Source of the DNA: Hymenobacter latericoloratus
GTDB taxonomy: Bacteria > Bacteroidota > Bacteroidia > Cytophagales > Hymenobacteraceae
Assembly: GCF_014199535.1 (NCBI RefSeq)
Contig: NZ_JACHNV010000005.1
Location: 228,232-292,231, forward strand
Reading direction: 5' to 3'
Length of the DNA stretch: 64,000 nucleotides
The position numbers and the translations under genes were made by a program. The notes below the pieces were generated by a model that searched no databases, was not told the origin of the DNA, and was given only the letters and a program-made list of their open reading frames with translations. Shown piece after piece: positions 8,241-14,907 of the stretch. Every line of letters begins with the position of its first letter. Positions within the stretch are counted from its first letter, which is position 1.

Positions 8241-8248
8241 CAAAAGTA
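8241..8248 (-). promoter_or_regulatory. Putative -7 box of ndk (TACTTTTG on minus)
   Basis: It reads CAAAAGTA on plus, matching TAnnTTTG on minus, 67 bp upstream of the ndk ATG. No clear -33 TTG is seen. Confidence 0.45.
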
Positions 8249-8440
8249 GCGGGTTTAGCCGGCATTGCGAGGTGGAACTGAAGGATTACCCAAAAGTGTC
8301 TTGCTAATCTACCCCGGGCAACGAGCGCCTTAAACGCACCTTTCCTCCCGGGGTTTTGTTGGAACCCAGAATATTTACGACTTTTGCCGCCTTTGTACGC
8401 GGCCTAATCGACCGAAATTCAGTCACCTACCCCGTAGGCA

Positions 8441-9484
8441 ATGTCCACAATATCTGAGCTGAAGGAGCTGCTGGCGCACCCCCGACAGATTTTCATTACC
8501 ACTCACCACAAGCCCGATGCTGACGCGCTGGGCTCGTCGCTGGGCCTGGCCGGCTACCTGCGCAAGAAGGGCCACTCCGTCACGGTGGTTACGCCCTCGG
8601 ACTACCCCAACTTCCTGGCCTGGATGCCCGGCAATGAGGAGGTAGTGGTATATGAGCCCACGGAAAACGACGCGCAGGTCCGTGAAATCATCGGGACGGC
8701 GGAGGTACTGTTCTGCCTTGATTTCTCCTGCCTGGGCCGCATCAACGAGCTGGGCGAGTACATCCGGCAGGCCCCCGGCACCAAAGTCCTCATCGACCAC
8801 CACCAGGAGCCGGAGCAGTTTGCCGACCTCGACTACTCCAACTCCAAAGCCGCCGCTACTGCCGAGCTGGTTTTTGAAGTTATCCGCGACCTAGGCGACC
8901 AGGACCTGATTGATACGGGCATCGGGGAGTGCCTCTACGCGGGCATCATGACGGATACGGGCTCGTTCCGTCACCCCAGCACCTCGCGCAACGTGCACCT
9001 CATTATTGCCGAGCTGCTCAACGCCGGCATCAACCTCTCCGACGTGCACCGCCGCATCTACGACTCCCACTCCGAGGAACGCCTGCGTTTCCTGGGCTTC
9101 GTGCTGAAGGACAAGCTGACGGTGCTGCGCGAGTATAATACGGCCTATATTGCCATTACGGCCGACGAGCTGCGCCAGTACCACTCGAAAACCGGCGACA
9201 CGGAAGGTCTTGTCAATTTCGCCCTCAGCATCGAAGGCATCGTGTTTGCCGCCATCCTCATTGACCGCACCCAGGCCGTGAAGATTTCCTTCCGCTCAGT
9301 GGGCGACTTCTCGGTCAGTGAGTTTTCGCGCCGACACTTCAACGGGGGCGGGCATCACAACGCCGCCGGCGGCATCAGCCATGAGCCGCTGCAGGCTACC
9401 GTGGACCGCTTCCTGAGCCTGCTGCCCGATTACCAGACGAAGTTGGTGACGGCCCCGCTGGCCGCCGCGCCGCCGTCGGCATAA
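8441..9484 (+). CDS. nrnA: DHH/DHHA1 phosphoesterase, NrnA-type oligoribonuclease/pAp phosphatase
   Basis: 347 aa. The DHH domain opens with T-H-H-K-P-D-A-D-A-L-G-S (residues 21-32), has the name-giving I-D-H-H-Q near residue 108 and a further metal site with M-T-D-T-G-S-F-R near residue 170. The DHHA1 substrate domain ends with F-N-G-G-G-H-H-N-A-A-G-G. This architecture degrades nanoRNAs and cyclic dinucleotide breakdown products (pGpG, pApA), and often dephosphorylates pAp. It is cytosolic. The stop codon is 47 bp before the first of five FKBP genes, so co-transcription is possible, but a functional link is not evident. Confidence 0.88.
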   Translation: MSTISELKELLAHPRQIFITTHHKPDADALGSSLGLAGYLRKKGHSVTVVTPSDYPNFLAWMPGNEEVVVYEPTENDAQVREIIGTAEVLFCLDFSCLGRINELGEYIRQAPGTKVLIDHHQEPEQFADLDYSNSKAAATAELVFEVIRDLGDQDLIDTGIGECLYAGIMTDTGSFRHPSTSRNVHLIIAELLNAGINLSDVHRRIYDSHSEERLRFLGFVLKDKLTVLREYNTAYIAITADELRQYHSKTGDTEGLVNFALSIEGIVFAAILIDRTQAVKISFRSVGDFSVSEFSRRHFNGGGHHNAAGGISHEPLQATVDRFLSLLPDYQTKLVTAPLAAAPPSA

Positions 9485-9531
9485 TTCAGTGTAACTTGGG
9501 CCCTCATTCCGTCATAACGCTAAACCCTTTC

Positions 9532-10587
9532 ATGTTCCTTCAACGCAACTTCCTGAGCCTGGCCCTTGCTGCCGGCGTTCTGGGCCTCGCCTCCTGCAAC
9601 AAAGGCGGTGATTTCAGCAAGACCAAATCGGGGATTGAATACCAGGTTTTCAAAAGCACCGGCGGCGGTAAGTATGACTCCCGCGAAGTAGGCGCCGAAG
9701 GAGATGCCACCTACAAAGACCGGGTGGGCAAAATCATGGCCCTGCACGTGGAGTACCGCACGGCCAAGGATTCCATCCTGTTCAACTCGCGCAAGCAACA
9801 GTTCGGCTATCCCGTACGCGTGCCCCTGGACTCGGTGCGGAAGGAGCAGCGCGGCGGCCTGGAAGAAGCCATCAGCCTGTTGCAGCCCGGCGACTCGGCC
9901 GTGTTCCGCTTCAACGTGGACAGCATTTTTGCCAAGTCGTTCCGCCAGCCGGTGCCGCCGTTCATGAAGAAGGCCGGCGCCACCATGACCATGTTCGTGA
10001 AGGTGGATAAGGTGCAGACGCGCGAGGAGGCCATGGCCGACGTGCAGAAAATGCAGGCCGAGCTGCCCCAGAAAATGCAGGCCCACGCCAAGCAGCAAAT
10101 CAAAACCGATGATGTGGAGCTGCAGGCCTACATCAAGAAAAATAACCTGACGGTTCAGAAAGACACCTCGGGTGTGTACTACGCCGTGACTATCCCCGGC
10201 ACGGGCGCCAAGCCCAAAGCCGGCCAGCTGGTATCGGTACTCTACAAGGGTTCCTTGCTGAAAAACGGCAAAGTGTTCGACTCGTCAGAAAAGATGGGCA
10301 ATAAGCCCTTCGACTTTGTGCTGGGCCAGGGCCAGGTAATTCCGGGCTGGGATGTGGGCATTGCGCAGTTCGCGAAGGGTGCGAAAGGCTTCCTGCTGGT
10401 ACCTTCGTCGCTGGCCTACGGGCAGCGCGGCGCCGGCGCCGACATTCCGGCCGATGCCATTCTGCGCTTCGACGTGGAGCTGGTGGACGTGAAAAACGCC
10501 CCGCCGGCCCCCGCCAGCCAGCAGCCCAACGCCGCGGACATCCAGCGCCAGCTGGAGGAGCTGCAGCGCCAGCAGCAGGGTAAATAG
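9532..10587 (+). CDS. FKBP-type peptidyl-prolyl isomerase lipoprotein (array gene 1)
   Basis: 351 aa from the ATG at 9532, chosen over 9496 because it starts a clean lipoprotein signal with lipobox L-A-S-C22. Residues about 60-170 form a degenerate FKBP-like domain (L-Q-P-G-D-S...F-A-K-S-F-R-Q-P-V-P-P-F). A lysine/glutamine-rich helical linker follows, then a canonical FKBP domain (about 215-335) with G-K-V-F-D-S-S, G-Q-V-I-P-G-W-D, and L-A-Y-G-x-R-G-A-G. A Q-rich tail ends the protein. It should catalyse proline isomerisation or act as a chaperone at the periplasmic face. It shares its whole architecture with gene 5 of the array (12805-13776), pointing to tandem duplication. GldI-like function is possible but unproven. 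Confidence 0.85.
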   Translation: MFLQRNFLSLALAAGVLGLASCNKGGDFSKTKSGIEYQVFKSTGGGKYDSREVGAEGDATYKDRVGKIMALHVEYRTAKDSILFNSRKQQFGYPVRVPLDSVRKEQRGGLEEAISLLQPGDSAVFRFNVDSIFAKSFRQPVPPFMKKAGATMTMFVKVDKVQTREEAMADVQKMQAELPQKMQAHAKQQIKTDDVELQAYIKKNNLTVQKDTSGVYYAVTIPGTGAKPKAGQLVSVLYKGSLLKNGKVFDSSEKMGNKPFDFVLGQGQVIPGWDVGIAQFAKGAKGFLLVPSSLAYGQRGAGADIPADAILRFDVELVDVKNAPPAPASQQPNAADIQRQLEELQRQQQGK

Positions 10588-10611
10588 TTTACCCTAGCGC
10601 ATCTACCAGAA

Positions 10612-10649
10612 AAGCCCCCGGTCCGGTGCAACCGGGTCGGGGGCTTTTT
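10612..10649 (+). terminator. Terminator-like hairpin between FKBP genes 1 and 2
   Basis: A GC-rich stem (AGCCCCCGG...CGGGGGCT, with an inner CCGGT/ACCGG pairing) is followed by five T, 25 bp after the stop of gene 1. Confidence 0.75.
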
Positions 10650-10684
10650 GCTCTTATCCGTAAACTGCCTTTTCTTTTGTAAGT

Positions 10685-11587
10685 ATGCGCACATTTCTTC
10701 TCCGCTTCCGGGCGGCCGCCTGGCTTCCGGTATTCCTGCTCGGCTTCCTTGCGGTGGCGCTGTCGGCCTGCGAAAAAACCGAGGAAGACAACACGGACTA
10801 CGCCGCCCGCGACGAAGCCACCATTCAATCCTACATTACTGATAACAAGCTTACGGGCTTCCAGCGTCAGGCCTCGGGCCTCTACGTGAACATTACCCAG
10901 CCCGGCACCGGCGCCCTGGCCAAAACAGACCAAGTGGTGCTTACCCGCTACAAAGCCACGCTGCTCGACGGCACCGTCTTCGAGTCGAACATGACTACGC
11001 TGGGCAGCTTTGAATTCGTACTGGGCAAGGGCAAGAATGCGGGCTGGGATGAGGGCTTTGCCTTGCTGAATAAGGGGGCTAAGGCGACCTTCCTGGTGCC
11101 CTCACCCCTGGCCTATGGCTCTTTGAGCAGCAACGTGGTACCCCCGCACGCCATCATCCGCTACGACGTGGAAGTGGTGGACGTTATTGATATTCCGGCC
11201 CGCGACGAGGCCAGCATTCAGGCCTACATTGCGGCCAACAACCTGACGGGTTTCCAGCGCCAGCCCTCCGGCTTGTACGTGGCCATTACCAAGCCCGGCA
11301 CCGGCGACAACGCTAAGAAAAACCAGACAGTATCAGCCCGCTACACGGGCACTACTCTCGATGGGAAAGTGTTTGACAGCAATGCCAACGCCGCCAACCC
11401 TTTCTCCTTTACGGTGGGGGCCGGCCAGGTAATTGCCGGCTGGGACGAAGGATTTCTGCTGCTCAACAAGGGTAGCAAAGCCATCCTGCTGATTCCCTCG
11501 GGTCTGGCTTACGGCAGCCGGGCTGTCAGCACCATTCCGGCTAACTCTGTTTTGCGCTTCGACGTGGAAGCAGCGGACATTAAATAA
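10685..11587 (+). CDS. Lipoprotein with two tandem FKBP domains (array gene 2)
   Basis: 300 aa. The signal peptide ends in A-L-S-A-C29, a lipobox. It has two FKBP-type domains at about residues 60-165 and 195-300, each preceded by the repeated phrase A-R-D-E-A-x-I-Q and by G-F-Q-R-Q. Domain 2 keeps G-x-V-F-D-S, G-Q-V-I-A-G-W-D-E-G and L-A-Y-G-S-R. Domain 1 has lost several residues of the usual active-site pocket (V-F-E-S-N, N-A-G-W-D-E), so it may be a weaker isomerase or a binding module. It is expected at the periplasmic face of a membrane. The internal duplication is clear from the sequence. It sits 97 bp after gene 1, beyond a terminator-like hairpin. Confidence 0.83.
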   Translation: MRTFLLRFRAAAWLPVFLLGFLAVALSACEKTEEDNTDYAARDEATIQSYITDNKLTGFQRQASGLYVNITQPGTGALAKTDQVVLTRYKATLLDGTVFESNMTTLGSFEFVLGKGKNAGWDEGFALLNKGAKATFLVPSPLAYGSLSSNVVPPHAIIRYDVEVVDVIDIPARDEASIQAYIAANNLTGFQRQPSGLYVAITKPGTGDNAKKNQTVSARYTGTTLDGKVFDSNANAANPFSFTVGAGQVIAGWDEGFLLLNKGSKAILLIPSGLAYGSRAVSTIPANSVLRFDVEAADIK

Positions 11588-11643
11588 GTTTCCATCTTCG
11601 GAAGGTTTTTTGTGACCTCCGGTTACCCTTTGCGTTTACCCCC

Positions 11644-12186
11644 ATGAAGAAGTTTGCGCTGGCCCTTTCTTTTCTGGTGTTGCCGCTTGCTACCGTGCCG
11701 GCCCTGACCAGCTGCAACACGGAGCCGGACTATATCAAGCGGACGCGGCAGCTGGAAGAGGAGCAGAAAAAGAACGATGATGTTCTTATTCAGGACTACC
11801 TCACCCGCAACAGCATCACGAACTATACCCGTCTTACCTCGGGCATATACCTGATACCCGTAACGGAAGGCCCCACCAGCAACCCACTTATTAAAGCCGG
11901 CAACAAAGTAACCACCAAGTACATTGGCAGCTTTATTGGCAAAGACAATGAGGGGCTGGTGTTTGAGGCCTCCAGCGACAACCGCACTACCTGCGGCTGC
12001 TTTGGCTTTGTGAACGGCCAGACGGGAACTATTTCAGGCTGGAACACGGCCACGCTGGAAATGCGCAAAGGCGACCGGAAAAAGGTGATTATTCCTTCGT
12101 ACCTGGCGTACGGGGCCGCGGGCTCGGCAGTTATTCCGCCCAATACGCCTCTGCTCTTCGACATGGAGATTCTGGATGTGCAGTAA
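11644..12186 (+). CDS. FKBP-domain lipoprotein (array gene 3)
   Basis: 180 aa. The lipoprotein signal has lipobox A-L-T-S-C24. The single FKBP-like domain, about residues 65-180, keeps the late motif Y-L-A-Y-G-A-A-G and P-P-N-T-P-L-L-F-D-M-E. The central motif is unusual: T-T-C-G-C-F-G-F inserts two cysteines, and the G-W site reads I-S-G-W-N-T instead of I-P-G-W-D. The changed aspartate suggests altered or absent isomerase activity. The gene overlaps the next one by 11 bp (12176-12186), a classic sign of translational coupling. Confidence 0.8.
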   Translation: MKKFALALSFLVLPLATVPALTSCNTEPDYIKRTRQLEEEQKKNDDVLIQDYLTRNSITNYTRLTSGIYLIPVTEGPTSNPLIKAGNKVTTKYIGSFIGKDNEGLVFEASSDNRTTCGCFGFVNGQTGTISGWNTATLEMRKGDRKKVIIPSYLAYGAAGSAVIPPNTPLLFDMEILDVQ

Positions 12187-12673
12187 GCAGCGCGGCAGGT
12201 GGCTGGTAGGGGCCGGCAGCCTGGTGTTAAGCCTGGGCGCTGTGCCTCTGGTTGGGCAGGCGCAGCAGATTCTGCCCGTGGCCGTGCCCACGGCCGACAC
12301 CCTACTGGCGCAAGCCATTACTACTCCCTCCGGCCTGCGCTACCTGATTCGGCAACCCGGCACGGGCCCTACGCCCCGTCCCGGCGATAAAGTGCTGGTG
12401 CACTACACCGGTTTCCTGGGCAATGGGCGTATTTTCGACGCATCGGTCAGGCAAGGCGGACCGCTGAAAGTCCGGGCTGGCCGGGGCGAGGTAGTAAAAG
12501 GGTGGGACGAGGTGCTGCTGCTGCTACCCCAGGGCAGCCGGGCCCGCGTCTGGATTCCGGCCGCGCTGGGCTACGGCCCCGAGGGGCGCCCCGACCCCGA
12601 CGATGAGCAACGCTACCTGATTCCGCCCAATGCTGACTTGGTATTCGAGCTGGAAGTGCTGAAAATAAAATAA
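12176..12673 (+). CDS. Exported FKBP-type prolyl isomerase (array gene 4)
   Basis: 165 aa. The N-terminal signal peptide ends at about G-Q-A-Q, with no lipobox cysteine. One complete FKBP domain at about residues 50-165 has V-H-Y-T-G-F, G-R-I-F-D-A-S, V-V-K-G-W-D-E and A-L-G-Y-G-P-E-G, with an acidic insertion (D-P-D-D-E-Q) before the last strand. This is the shortest and most canonical member of the array. Its start codon lies inside the end of gene 3, so translation is probably coupled. A strong terminator follows at 12676-12708. Confidence 0.83.
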   Translation: MCSKQRGRWLVGAGSLVLSLGAVPLVGQAQQILPVAVPTADTLLAQAITTPSGLRYLIRQPGTGPTPRPGDKVLVHYTGFLGNGRIFDASVRQGGPLKVRAGRGEVVKGWDEVLLLLPQGSRARVWIPAALGYGPEGRPDPDDEQRYLIPPNADLVFELEVLKIK

Positions 12674-12675
12674 CT

Positions 12676-12716
12676 GCCGGCCCACTGGTTTCCCGCCAGT
12701 GGGCCGGCTTGTTTTT
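12676..12716 (+). terminator. Rho-independent terminator after FKBP gene 4
   Basis: A 13-bp perfect stem (12676-12688 with 12696-12708) with a 7-nt loop is followed by TTGTTTTT. It begins 3 bp after the stop codon. Confidence 0.88.
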
Positions 12717-12804
12717 AACGGCTGCCCGCCGGCTGCGGCAACTGTTTCGGCTGGTGCCATAAATCCGGGCTAACTTGGCTTTCTGATTTGCTCTTTTCCT
12801 TGCT

Positions 12805-13776
12805 ATGCTGCTCCTTCCGTTTCGTTACCGCCTTTCACTTCTGGCCCTGCTGGGCAGCACGTTCCTGATGGGCTTCCAGGGCGAGCCTACCCCGTTCAAC
12901 CGGTTACGCTCCGGGCTGGAATACCGCATTTACCGGCGCGAAAATGGGCGCTACGTGCTGCGGCCGGCCCTACCCCCCACCGGCGACCCTGCGTACTCCA
13001 CCCGCGTGGGCCGCATCCTGAGCCTGCACCTGGAGTTCCGCACCGCTACCGACTCGGTGCTGATGCACTCCCGCCGCCAGGGCGGCGGCCAGCCCGTGCG
13101 GGTGCCCCTGGATACGCTTCGGCGCCAGCAGGGCGGTAGCGTAGAAGAAGCCCTGTCGTTGCTGCAGCCCGGCGACTCGGGTGTCTTTCGCCTGAACGTG
13201 GATACGGTATTTGCCAAGTCGTTCCGGCAGCCGGTGCCGCCGTTTATCCGCCGGGCCGGCCCTACCCTCACGGTGCTGGCCAAGGCTGAAAAGGTGCAGA
13301 CGGAAGCCGAAGCCCTGCAGGAAGTGCAACAGCAGGCGCAGCTGGCCCAGGAGCAAGCCAAAAAACAAGCTGCCCAGCAAGCCCTCAAGGACGACGCCCG
13401 CATTCAGGCCTACCTGAAGCAAAACAAGCTAAAGGCCCTGAAAACGCCCGGCGGGGTGTATTACGTGGTTACTAAAGCCAGCACCGGCCTCAAGCCCAAA
13501 AAGGGCCAGACGGTTTCGGTGCTCTACAAGGGGTTGCTGCTCAACGGCAAAGTATTTGATTCCTCCGAGCGAAACGGCAACCAGCCCATCGAATTCGCGC
13601 TGGGTACGGGCCAGGTTATTCCGGGCTGGGACCAGGGCATTGCCGCGCTCAACAAGGGTAGCAAAGCCATTCTGCTGATTCCCTCGGGCCTGGCCTACGG
13701 GCCGCGCGGCGCCGGCGCCGACATCCCGCCCAATGCTGTCCTTCGCTTTAACGTAGAGCTGGTTGGGGTGAAATAA
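12805..13776 (+). CDS. Exported FKBP-type prolyl isomerase (array gene 5, paralogue of gene 1)
   Basis: 323 aa. A hydrophobic N-terminus (residues 8-24) forms a signal peptide without a clear lipobox. It has the same three-part layout as gene 1: a degenerate FKBP-like region with F-A-K-S-F-R-Q-P-V-P-P-F, then a glutamine/alanine/lysine-rich helical linker (residues about 165-205), then a canonical FKBP domain with G-K-V-F-D-S-S, G-Q-V-I-P-G-W-D and L-A-Y-G-P-R-G-A-G. The near identity of these stretches with gene 1 indicates a duplication that was not erased. The difference in lipobox suggests one copy is lipidated and the other periplasmic. Confidence 0.83.
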   Translation: MLLLPFRYRLSLLALLGSTFLMGFQGEPTPFNRLRSGLEYRIYRRENGRYVLRPALPPTGDPAYSTRVGRILSLHLEFRTATDSVLMHSRRQGGGQPVRVPLDTLRRQQGGSVEEALSLLQPGDSGVFRLNVDTVFAKSFRQPVPPFIRRAGPTLTVLAKAEKVQTEAEALQEVQQQAQLAQEQAKKQAAQQALKDDARIQAYLKQNKLKALKTPGGVYYVVTKASTGLKPKKGQTVSVLYKGLLLNGKVFDSSERNGNQPIEFALGTGQVIPGWDQGIAALNKGSKAILLIPSGLAYGPRGAGADIPPNAVLRFNVELVGVK

Positions 13777-13829
13777 GGCCAGTCAGCTTTGCCCGCCATC
13801 CGTGATTCTGGCCCCGCCAGAGCCCACTA

Positions 13830-13894
13830 CCTCCCCGCGCCAAGCCCTACCGAAACCGGGCAAACCAATCTCGGTGGGGCTTGGCGCGGGGAGG
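13830..13894. repeat. Long palindrome, 24-bp arms with 17-nt loop
   Basis: The arm at 13830-13853 pairs with 13871-13894 with one non-Watson-Crick position (G-U in RNA). It lies between the convergent FKBP gene 5 and recO, so it could help terminate both, but there is no T-run. The arm sequence (CTCCCCGCGCCAAGCCC) is unlike the terminators seen here and looks like a dispersed intergenic repeat. Confidence 0.7.
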
Positions 13895-14012
13895 GGTTGA
13901 GTAGATACCAGGGGGTAGGCGGAAGCCACTCTGGCAGCCCACGCGGCGCGGGTAGCAACCAGCTGAACGGCTGACGCCATTGGGCCGAAGAACGGCAGAG
14001 AGCAACACAGGG

Positions 14013-14735
14013 CTACAACTCCGCCAGCACTTCCGACAGTACGGCCAGGGAGCGGACGTCGCCGAGGTGCTCCACGTGCAGCTGGTAGTAGCGAATCAGC
14101 ACGTCCAGCAGTTCCCGGCGCACCCGCCCGTTGGGAATGGTGGCGGCCCCGGGGTCGCGCAGCAACGCATCGAAATGCTCTTCAAACTCCTGAAAGCGCA
14201 GGGCTACGGGTCCGGTGCTACCGGGCCCAATGGTGGCGGCGGCGGCAAAGGCTACCTGCGAGGTAATCTGCTCCCCGGTTTCGGGCCCGAAGCCCAAATA
14301 CTGGCTCAGGCCCAGCAAAAACACCAGGGCAAAGTTCTCGAAGCCTTCTTGCTGGCGGTCAAAGGCCAGAATGGAATCGTGCAGAAACCCGAACAGGGGC
14401 TCGTTCTTTTCCTCTTCCTGCAGCACGCGGCCGGTAATTTCGGACAGAAACAACGCGACGCTGCTCTTGCGCACATCGTAAGGTAGGGTCCGGAACGGCT
14501 CGGCGCAACGGTATTCCGAGAGCCGCGTGAGCCCACCGCTGCGGGAAGTGTACGCCACCAGATCGAGTAAGGTAAGGGGCTGAAACAAGGCAATGCGGCC
14601 CGGCGGCTTGGCCTTCCGGACCCCGTTTACCACGTAGCTCTGCAGCCCTAGCTGCTCGGTATAGATGCGCGCGATAATGCTGGTTTCGCGGTAGCGCATG
14701 TAATTCAGCACAATGCCGCGGGTTTTGATTAGCAT
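14013..14735 (-). CDS. recO: DNA repair protein RecO
   Basis: 240 aa from the ATG at 14735, which places the N-terminal motif I-K-T-R-G-I-V-L right at the start; the longer frame to 14768 adds an implausible leader. An OB-fold at residues 1-80 has S-Y-V-V-N-G-V-R. A helical domain follows, without the zinc-finger cysteine cluster found in some RecO proteins. RecO loads RecA onto SSB-coated single-stranded DNA together with RecR. It is cytosolic. It is co-directional with porZ, 172 bp downstream of it. Confidence 0.88.
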   Translation of the reverse strand: MLIKTRGIVLNYMRYRETSIIARIYTEQLGLQSYVVNGVRKAKPPGRIALFQPLTLLDLVAYTSRSGGLTRLSEYRCAEPFRTLPYDVRKSSVALFLSEITGRVLQEEEKNEPLFGFLHDSILAFDRQQEGFENFALVFLLGLSQYLGFGPETGEQITSQVAFAAAATIGPGSTGPVALRFQEFEEHFDALLRDPGAATIPNGRVRRELLDVLIRYYQLHVEHLGDVRSLAVLSEVLAEL

Positions 14736-14907
14736 GAAGAAATGAGCTAGTAAAGAGTACAGGACCAACCGGCGGGCGGCGCGGCCGGGCTACCCCAGGT
14801 GCCAGCCGCAGGCCGGATGCCACCCGCCAGACCGGGCAAGTAAGAACAACGCAAACCGGTAAATTGGCTCCTTTCGTCGGGCTAAAATTGCGTCCTTCAT
14901 CAGGGCC

